A DNA stretch of 64,000 nt, from NCBI GenBank assembly GCA_910577555.1, contig CAJTLF010000005.1, positions 1-64,000 of the forward strand. Reading direction: 5' to 3'. This document shows, one piece after another, positions 27,260 through 35,600 of this stretch. A program made the translations under genes and the position numbers. The notes below the pieces were generated by a model. That model saw nothing but the letters and a program-made list of their open reading frames with translations, had not been told where the DNA came from and ran no database searches. The DNA is from an uncultured Christensenella sp. (GTDB lineage Bacteria > Bacillota > Clostridia > Christensenellales > Borkfalkiaceae). The number at the start of each line of letters is the position of its first letter. Within the stretch, counting starts at the first letter, position 1.

Positions 27260-28627
27260 TTATGAACGCAAACCGTTCAAAGGGAACACGATATTGAGAT
27301 TAAACACCTTGTTTTCGGTATTTATAGACATTTCCCCGCCGTAATTGCGGCATATCATTTGCACGCTCTTCATACCGTATCCGTGCATACTGGTATCGCT
27401 TTTGGTCGTTTTGGGCAGATTGTCTATAAAACTTATCTCTTTTTCATACCAGTTATGAATGTTTACAGTCAAAAAACTGTTAATTTGTTTCACCGAAAGA
27501 CTTATCGTCCTTTTACCCGAATCCAGCCTTTCCACCGCTTCAATTGCGTTATCTATAACGTTGCCGAACAGCGCGTAAAGGTCTGCCGACTTCATAAACG
27601 ACAATTTTTCACCGTCTATTATACAGCACAGCTTAATGTCGTGCTTACTGCAATAAAGACTCTTTTCCGTTAAAATTATATCGAGAGCTTCGTTGCCCGT
27701 CTTAACCGTCGAATCATAAATGGAAATTACGTCTTCTATTTCCTTTACCACTTCGCCGTTGAGCCGCCCCTTGTCGCCTATACAGTGTATCTGGTGCTTT
27801 AAGTCGTGGCACTTCTGGTTTATAAGCTCGATATTCTCTTTTATAACGTTATACTGCTCTTCTTTCTCTTTCCAGAGCCGCTTTATTATAAACAGGTCGT
27901 TCTGCAATTTATATCTGTCGTCCACATCGAATTGAAGATAAATAGCAAACACGCAACAGAAGGTATTGAATAAATCGAGCAAGGCTATGTATACGTGATT
28001 GAAGTCTAGTAGGCTGTAATAGGATATGACAGAGCTGATTACTATATCGAAAAACAGAATTATAGCCGCAAGCACGAATGTTTTTATATTGTCGACGCCG
28101 AAATCGTCCCTGCCGTTGAGCCTTTTGTTTATAAACAGGTAGCCGAAGAAATAAGTTAGCCCGTAAATAAAGAGATACATCATTATCGTGAACGGGTTTG
28201 CGCTCACGAACGAAGTTCCCGTGCTCCCGTATATTATCCAGAAGCCGTACGCGCCGCTGCCCTGTACGTTTTCGACATTTGCAAAGCCCATTATTATAGC
28301 GAAGAAATCGAAGAGCTCGTACGCGATATGTTGCAAAGTATACGCCGCCACCGCGCAGAAGAGTATTTTTATCCAACGCTCGGCAAACGCGATTTTAAGG
28401 GCTACGACCGTTATACCGAACAGCATTAAAAACATTACCGAACCCCAAAGCGTGTCCTTTATGACGGGGACTGCAAAAGTAAGCCCCACGCACACGGCTA
28501 ACGCGAAAGCAAGCCATAACGCAAACTTACGGCGGCGTTTAAGGCGATAGACGATTATGCCTTCGGCAAAAAGCAGTTCCGCCATAAAAATAAATCTGTA
28601 CCAGTACAGCGCGCTGATTTCGTACAC
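27260..28627 (-). CDS. GHKL-type sensor histidine kinase (AgrC-like)
   Basis: A 455-residue membrane kinase. Six to seven hydrophobic helices occupy about residues 8-235. A coiled linker (about 236-270) leads to the phospho-acceptor region QKCHDLKHQIH (His274). The GHKL ATPase domain follows, with the N-box NVIDNAIEAVE and a glycine-rich GYGMKSV loop. This architecture is that of AgrC-type peptide sensors. It starts 2 bases after the response regulator stop, so the two are translationally coupled. No agrD/agrB-like genes are adjacent, so the signal is unknown. Confidence 0.9.
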   Translation of the reverse strand: MYEISALYWYRFIFMAELLFAEGIIVYRLKRRRKFALWLAFALAVCVGLTFAVPVIKDTLWGSVMFLMLFGITVVALKIAFAERWIKILFCAVAAYTLQHIAYELFDFFAIIMGFANVENVQGSGAYGFWIIYGSTGTSFVSANPFTIMMYLFIYGLTYFFGYLFINKRLNGRDDFGVDNIKTFVLAAIILFFDIVISSVISYYSLLDFNHVYIALLDLFNTFCCVFAIYLQFDVDDRYKLQNDLFIIKRLWKEKEEQYNVIKENIELINQKCHDLKHQIHCIGDKGRLNGEVVKEIEDVISIYDSTVKTGNEALDIILTEKSLYCSKHDIKLCCIIDGEKLSFMKSADLYALFGNVIDNAIEAVERLDSGKRTISLSVKQINSFLTVNIHNWYEKEISFIDNLPKTTKSDTSMHGYGMKSVQMICRNYGGEMSINTENKVFNLNIVFPLNGLRS

Positions 28628-28629
28628 GG

Positions 28630-29337
28630 TTACACGCCCCCGCCGAGAAAGTCCGCCAAGTCCTTTAAGAAAGGTCTTTTGCGGGCGCGGCTGACCGTAA
28701 GCATCTCTTTATCCAGCCATACGGTGTAATCTTCGACTTTGGTGACGAAGTTTAAATTGACTAAAGAATAGTTGTTACAGCGCGAAAAATTGAACCTTAA
28801 GAGCTTTTCTTCTATTTTACTCAGCGAGCCCACAGCCGCCACGTCGCCCTGAGTGGTGAAGAAAGTAAGGCGATGATTCATTATTTCAACGTAACGGATT
28901 TGGGGTATCATAATTACCGTTACGCCGCTTTTGCCGGGGAGAACAAGTTTTTCTTCCCTTTTGCCCTCTATCTTTTTTATGGCACGGGAAATCTTTATGC
29001 ACACGTTTTCGTATGAAACGGGCTTCACCATAAAATCCATTGCGTCAACCGCGTAACCGCCCACGGCGAACTGCGCCATATTTGTAACAAAAATAAGCAC
29101 AACGCTTTCATCGAGCAACCTTAACTTTTTAGCGGCGTCCATTCCGTTTATATCCGGCAATTCTATATCCATAAACACAATATCGAAATTGCCGCGATAG
29201 CCGTCGAGAAAGTCTACCGCGTTATTGAAAACGGTAATTTCGCAAGTTTCGTTTACCATCTCTACCGCACGGCGCGTATAATCTTTAAGCGTTTCCGCGT
29301 CTTTTAACGTATCTTCGACTATTGCAACGTTTATCAT
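28630..29337 (-). CDS. LytTR-family response regulator (AgrA-like)
   Basis: A 235-residue regulator with a receiver domain (phospho-acceptor Asp57 in IVFMDIELPD; conserved lysine in VKPVSYEN) and a C-terminal LytTR DNA-binding domain (about 130-232). LytTR proteins bind pairs of short direct repeats and often control surface or quorum-sensing genes. It is the first gene of a two-gene unit with the GHKL kinase. The DGR-diversified surface gene ends just upstream of it, but the two tandem terminators at 29420-29586 argue against read-through. Confidence 0.9.
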   Translation of the reverse strand: MINVAIVEDTLKDAETLKDYTRRAVEMVNETCEITVFNNAVDFLDGYRGNFDIVFMDIELPDINGMDAAKKLRLLDESVVLIFVTNMAQFAVGGYAVDAMDFMVKPVSYENVCIKISRAIKKIEGKREEKLVLPGKSGVTVIMIPQIRYVEIMNHRLTFFTTQGDVAAVGSLSKIEEKLLRFNFSRCNNYSLVNLNFVTKVEDYTVWLDKEMLTVSRARKRPFLKDLADFLGGGV

Positions 29338-29414
29338 AATTAAAAATATATCACTTTACGGGAAATTTGTCAATACGCTAAATAAACTGCCGTTTTTTAA
29401 CAAATCGAACGGGT

Positions 29415-29449
29415 AAAAAAACGCCCTGCGGCTAAAGCCGCAGGGCGTT
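29415..29449 (-). terminator. Strong intrinsic terminator downstream of the DGR target gene
   Basis: A 13-bp GC-rich stem (AACGCCCTGCGGC at 29420-29432 with its complement at 29437-29449) is followed on the minus strand by a run of T. Confidence 0.9.
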
Positions 29450-29506
29450 CGTTTACGTTAATATAAAAGTAACCGGCGCGTTATCCGAAATAAAATTATG
29501 AATATA

Positions 29507-29528
29507 ATTACCACATTATTTCACTTGA
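29507..29528 (+). repeat. Left copy of a 22-bp repeat flanking the DGR locus
   Basis: This 22-bp AT-rich sequence, starting ATTACCACATTATTT, recurs in inverted orientation at 44158-44179 with 20 of 22 identities. The two copies bracket the target gene, cassette array, avd and RT. Functional meaning is unproven, and a match of this quality in AT-rich DNA could be chance. Confidence 0.5.
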
Positions 29529-29567
29529 CAGGTTTATACTCGGACGCAACGCGCCGTTACTATGGAA

Positions 29568-29586
29568 CCCCGCCGAACCGGCGGGG
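29568..29586 (-). terminator. First terminator-like hairpin of the DGR target gene
   Basis: CCCCGCCG and CGGCGGGG form an 8-bp stem with a 3-base loop, 15 bases beyond the stop of the minus-strand surface gene. The T tract is weak; the stronger hairpin at 29420-29449 probably finishes the job. Confidence 0.6.
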
Positions 29587-29600
29587 ATTACCACCGCTGA

Positions 29601-32600
29601 TTATTCGACGTAATCATCGTTGAAACCGCCGTTGTCACTGCCGTCGCTTACGTACTGCACGGACGATTTTCTGCGTTTCAACGCGATTGCCATTCCAAGT
29701 ATAACCACTGCCGCAACTACAGCCGCACCCACGATAATCCAGATAATGGTGGGCGAAAGTCCTATCTTTCCGTCGTCTACGGGAGTTATGGAAACCGTAA
29801 GGAACGGGTCGTCGACTTTAAAGTTTGCGTTGTCGCAGGAAACGGTTATCGAATAGCCGCCCACCTGCTGTGCATCGCCTGTAATTACGATATTAAGTTT
29901 GATAAGTCTGCCGTCAAGCGTTACTTCATATTCGGTCTGACGGGGATTGATAACGATTTGCGCCTGGCTGCCGCTTATCTCGTCCGTAACGGTTGCAACG
30001 GGCAACTGAATTTCGCCGTTGAACTCGAAGGAATTCTTATCCCAGCTTACTCTTACCCCGCGGCTGCCGAGTACGACCTGACCTATATTCTGGTTTTCAG
30101 ACAGGTTGTCGCGTTTGTAGAATATGCTGTAATCGCCGTATTCGTCCGCGAACTCGTCTTTAATTACGAAGTACGGGGTGTAATTGCCAACGGAAGTTAC
30201 GCCGTCGATTTCGTTGTCGTTATCGATTGCAAGGCGAACCGTTGCAATTTCTGCCAGTCTTTCCTTGGTAATTCCGCCAGATACGGTTACGAATTCTTCG
30301 TTAATGAGTTTCTTTGCAAGCTCTTCAAGCTCTTCCGCCGTGGTGGGAACCGCGCCGTAGGTAAGCTCTAAGGGCTTAACGAAGATAATAGTAACGAACT
30401 TAGCCGCAGGGTCGGAGGCGTCAACGATTTCTATCTTCCACTGACCGTAATAATCTTCGTGGCTGGGCGCGCTTACGCAATAGTTTACGATATATCTGCC
30501 CGCGGCAACGATATTTTCGGGTTTGCCAGAAAGCCAGTTCGTTTCGTCCTTAGCGGCGGGGATATTTCCTTCGGAAACCGAATAGCCCGTGCTGAATTTG
30601 AAGGTTATGCCGCTCTCCTTTCCGCCGACTACCGAGATAAACTTGTAAGCGTCGTTTTCGTCCTTAGCGTCGAGCGTAATGAGAACCATTTCGCCCGTGT
30701 AAAGGTTTTCTTCGTCGAACCACTGGTCGCTAGAGCTCTTCACGCTTATCTTAGCGGGTGCAATGGTATATTCGTATTCGTGATTTTCAAATACGTAGTT
30801 CTGAGTGTTCGCGCTTGCAACCGCGACGTAATCGCCTGCTTCTACGGGCTGCACGCTCTGTCCGTCCTGCTGAACGGCAACGGTCATAACGACCTGCTCG
30901 CCGAGAACGTTTTCGTATACGGCTACGGGCGTGTGCGCCTTGCCGTCGAATACCAAACCGTCGCCGCCCGTCCACGAAACGGTAACGGTTTTCGGGGTTA
31001 CGGTGAGAGTACCGTTTACGAAATTAATATCGTAGTTGCCCGAAGTTACGCCGCCGACGGAAATCGCGTAAGCGCCTACCTGACCGTTCTGCGCGTAGTC
31101 GTAAGAGTAAACGAGCGTTCCCGTCAAGTCAGTTGCATCGTCGTCTGATAAGAATCCTTCGTACGAAACGCCGTTGTTTGCGGGTGCGTCGCCGAATACG
31201 ATTGACGCGTCGTTAGCAGTAACGGTAAGCCGAACTTTGTTTATTTTAATTCTGAATTCGCGCGTCTGACCGAAATAATCTTCGGTTTCCGCAACGGTTA
31301 CGGTAACTATAAGCTCGCCGCCGACGGGTACGTCCTTGAACTTCGCAACGCTGCCGTCTGCAAGAGTATAGGTAATTTCCGTAGTCTGCCCGTGATTTAA
31401 AGTTACGCCGCCTTCGATAAGCTGCTCTTCGCCATTATAGGTGTATTCCGTGCCGTCGTAGGTTATAGTGGTCTCGTGTTTGGTTACGCCTATTATAAGG
31501 TTGAAGCTCCGGCAGTCGTCCGTCTTGTCGTCGCCGTTATAGCTTACGATTACCTTTACCTGCGCGCCGACAGGCAGTTTATCCGCACCGCCGGCAACCG
31601 CAAGGTCGTAGGAAGTGACAACCGCGCTTTCGCCGTTGTTGAAGTGAGCGGTAACGGTAATTCTGCCGCGCAACTCGTCAAAAGAAGTATCGGTGTAAAT
31701 GAGATTATCTTTATCGTTCAGCTCAGCGGTTACGCCCGAAACGAGTACGAGTGTAACTTCAGGGGTGAGTGCGACCGAAAGGTCACCGCAAGTTACCGTT
31801 ACGGTATCTCCCACGGCGAACTTGTCGCTATCAGTTTTGCCCGTAATCGCAACGGTGTAACCGAGAGTTTCCGCATTGAGCGTCAAAGTATCAGCAGACC
31901 CGTCGTTATAGTGCAAGGTTACCGTAAGGCTTACTCCGCCGTTCGCTATCAATTGCTCAAACGCGTCTATAGTCTGTGAAGTGTAAATCTTCTGACCGTT
32001 CTGGTCGTATTCCGCGGTAACGTTTGTGGGAACGACTTTGGTAACGGAAATATCGAAAGTATTTTTAACGGTAGTTCCGTTTACGGTGAGAGTTACGCCG
32101 TAAGTTCCGTCCGCAGTTAAGCCCGACCAATCGCCCGAAAGGGTGTAATTGCCCAAAAGGTTGCTATCGTTGCAAGGTCTGCCGTCGTTGTTGGTACCCG
32201 TTACGGTAACGGAAACGGAGCCGTCCGCTATCATTTGAGTAAGGTCGTCTACATCGTTGGAAGTGAATATGGTCTGACCGTTCTGTTCAAACGAAACTTC
32301 TATGCTTTCCAACGCCACTTGGGTGACGTCTACGGTAGCCAACTCGAACTTCTGCTTGTTGCCTTCGTATTCGTACACTACGCCGAACCTGCAACGCCCT
32401 GCCGTAAGAGTGGTTTCGTTGTTAAGAAGGTAAACTTTGTAATTGCCTTTCTTAATAGTTTCGGTAAACGAATTCTGTCCGTCGCGGAACGTAGCTATTA
32501 CCTGAATTTCGATTTTGCCTTCTTCCTGTACGTCGGAAATGAGAGCGACGAAATCGTCAAGGCTGTAAGAATCGTAAACCTTTACGCCGTTCTGGTATAC

Positions 32601-35600
32601 TAAAACGGTAATGCTTTGCAACATTTTCTGCAAAACGTTAATCGTCATAGATTTCTTTACTACGTTATAGTTAGTCGCGTCGTCGGGAGTGAATACGTAA
32701 TAGAGAGTATTTACACCGAGTTTAAGCGCGTGGTCAAGACCGTTCTTTTCGGTATCCCATTCGTAACTGCCCGCAGTATCGTTTTCACCGAGAACGAGAC
32801 GGATATCGCTGAGAGTTTTACCTACCAACAGCTCGCCTTCAACGATAGGTTCGGTAATCGGGTCGATTTTGTTTACGGTGAGAGTTGCGGTCATATCCGC
32901 GATAGCGTTGTGGTTGCCGTCTACGGTGAAGGTTGCGGTTACGGTGTAGGTTCCCGCGTTGATAATAGCGTCAACGGAAACAGCCGCGCCGCTCGCGTCC
33001 TTCCAGGCGTACGCTACCGTAACGCCGTCCGGCACGTTCTTAACGGTGAAGTCCGAAAGGTCAATCGCGTTGCCGTGGTTGTAATCCCTACTGTCGTCTA
33101 CAAAGGTAATATTCTCAACGCCGTCGTAGTCGACTTTGTTTATGGTAAGGGTTGCCTTTTTGGCAGGTACAGCGTGATAGTTTATGATATTTACGTCGCC
33201 CGTAACGGTGAAGGTTGCGGTAACGCGGTATTCGCCCGCGTCGCTTACGGAATTAACTCCGTCAATCAAATCCCAACCGCCGCTTGCGTTCTTCTTCTCG
33301 TACTTGTAAGAAACAGTACCGATAGTGAACTTTTCCGCGTTTGCAAGCAATATCGAGCGCGACGAGCCGTCCCAGTTAAAGGTTGCGTTCGAAAGAGTAA
33401 TATCGCTTGTATCGAACTCTATCTTAGCAACGGAAAGTCCGCTGACTTGCGTAGTTTTGCCGTTATATTCCACGGTTACGTAGCTGTTGCCCGCGCAAAG
33501 GAAGTCAACGCCGTCGCGGAAATATTTTAAGGTATAGCCGTCGGAAACGCCTTCGCTCTTGAAGGGAACTATCTTTTCCGAGCCGTCGTTAAATACTACC
33601 TTTACCACTATCGAAGAAGTATCGAACTTATCGAAAGCGTTATAATTTTTCTTGATTTCTCCGCCTTCGGGCGCGCTGATTTCGATATGGTCGGGAGCGA
33701 CGCCCGCGTAAGTAACTTCAATGGTAGCGGTTTTTGCGTTGCGGGTTACTTCAACAGTCCAGGTTCCCGCTTCCGTGGGGGTATTGCCCGCGCCCCAGCT
33801 GCCGCTGAGCTCGTAGGTGTTGATATCTTCAACGACGGTGCCGTCGTCCAAGGTTGCGTCTACCTTTAAATAAGCCTTTAACTGTTCAAGCGTGGTAGAG
33901 AGATAAACGGTGGGATGCACGCCGCCCTTCCAGGAAACCGCAATTTTGCTTATGTTGGGTTCTACGACGGTAAGCGATAATATGCCCGTAACGGTATTGA
34001 AGTTAGCCGCGTCGTCGGGGATAAATTCCCAGGTGTAGTTATGCGTACCCGTCTGAAGAACGGAGCCTTCCTTCCACTGCACTTTACCCGCAACGGTACT
34101 GCCGTCGCCAAAGGTCGCGCTTTTAATCTCTAATTCGGGCATTTTGCCGCCGGTGTACAGCTTATCTGTTGCGGGGTCGTAATTTACGTAGCCCGTGCTA
34201 ACGGTGGGCGTAGCCTTTTTAATTTCGAAGTCGATAGACTGCGGTTGGAACGAGTTATAGTTGGGATAATCGCCTTCGAGCGAAAGCGTCAAGGTATAAG
34301 TTCCCGCCGCGGTGGGTTTAACGGCGCTTTCCGCGTAAACGGTGCTGCCCCTGCCCTTGTATTTAAGAGTGGGAACTACCCTTTCGGTATCGTTTTCCGC
34401 AACGCCCGTAAGCTTACCGACAGGGCCTTGGGGCTGTGCGTTGTAAATCCATTCGGTTTCGTTGCCTTCCCACGCGAAGCCCAAAGTGGCTTTAACGATA
34501 GTGAACGAGCGGGTTACAGTACCCGAATAGTTGCCCTTACCCGTTATAGTAACGGTTACGGTAGTGCCTACGGTGTAGTCCGAAGTGGAATAGCTTACCG
34601 TGTAATCGGTATCCTTTACGAGCGTGGTTTCGCCCGAAGAAAGCGTGGTTTTAACGGTGGGCAAAGGCGTATGCGGCTTACTCGTGTAAGGATAGGACGT
34701 GTCAATTCCCGAAACGGAATCGTCGGAAAGCTCCTTTGCCTGTATCGTCATGGTTACGGTAATATCGGCAAGCGTCCAGTTGCCGGACGCGCTTTCGAAG
34801 TGCGCGGTAACTTCATAGACGCCAACGTTTACTTTGCCCGTAAATTCGGTGGAAGTTCCCTTTACCAGATATTTAACGGTTACGTCGCCGTTGGTAATCT
34901 GCGAAACGTCGCCGCTTATCGCGGGGCGTTGGGTTGCGCCGTTGTAAGTAACGGTCATATCTTCGAACGTTACGCCCGTAATCTGTTTGGGGGTTACGGT
35001 GATTTTTACGGTTGCCTGCTTGGTTATGCCGTTTTCGGTATACGTTATAGTAACGTTCTTTCCGCTATCTTCCACGGTGAAAGAATCGCGCCCCGCCGCG
35101 CCGTAAGGCGTGGTTATAGTACAGTCGTCAAGAGAGATGACCGTGGGGGCTTTGCCTTCCTTATAGTTTGCGGTAACGGTAAGTCCCGCGGTGGAGAAGG
35201 TATCGAACGCGAAATAACTATCCTTCGCGCCGCTTATAGTTATGGACGACAGCTCGTAATGCGCATTGACGGTAACCGTTCCCGTAATAGTATTATAATT
35301 AGTCGTGTCCGTCGGGGTGAAAGTCCAGTTCGCGGTATACGAAGTTGAACTTATCTTTGCGGAAGGCGAATTCCACGAGAAAGTACCCGCGGTTGCGTCC
35401 GCGTGCCCGTTGGTAGGCACGGGAACTTCGGAAAGCAATCTGCCCACGTAGTAGTTACCGCTCGCAAAGCTCGCGGTTACGTTAGGGTTAGCTTTGCTCA
35501 CCGTCACGGTAAGCTCTTTTGCCGCGGTTGTTCCGTCGCTCCATTTGTAGTTTGCGGCAAGCGTGAGCTTTATTTTATAAGTTCCCACCGTAGTATTTGC

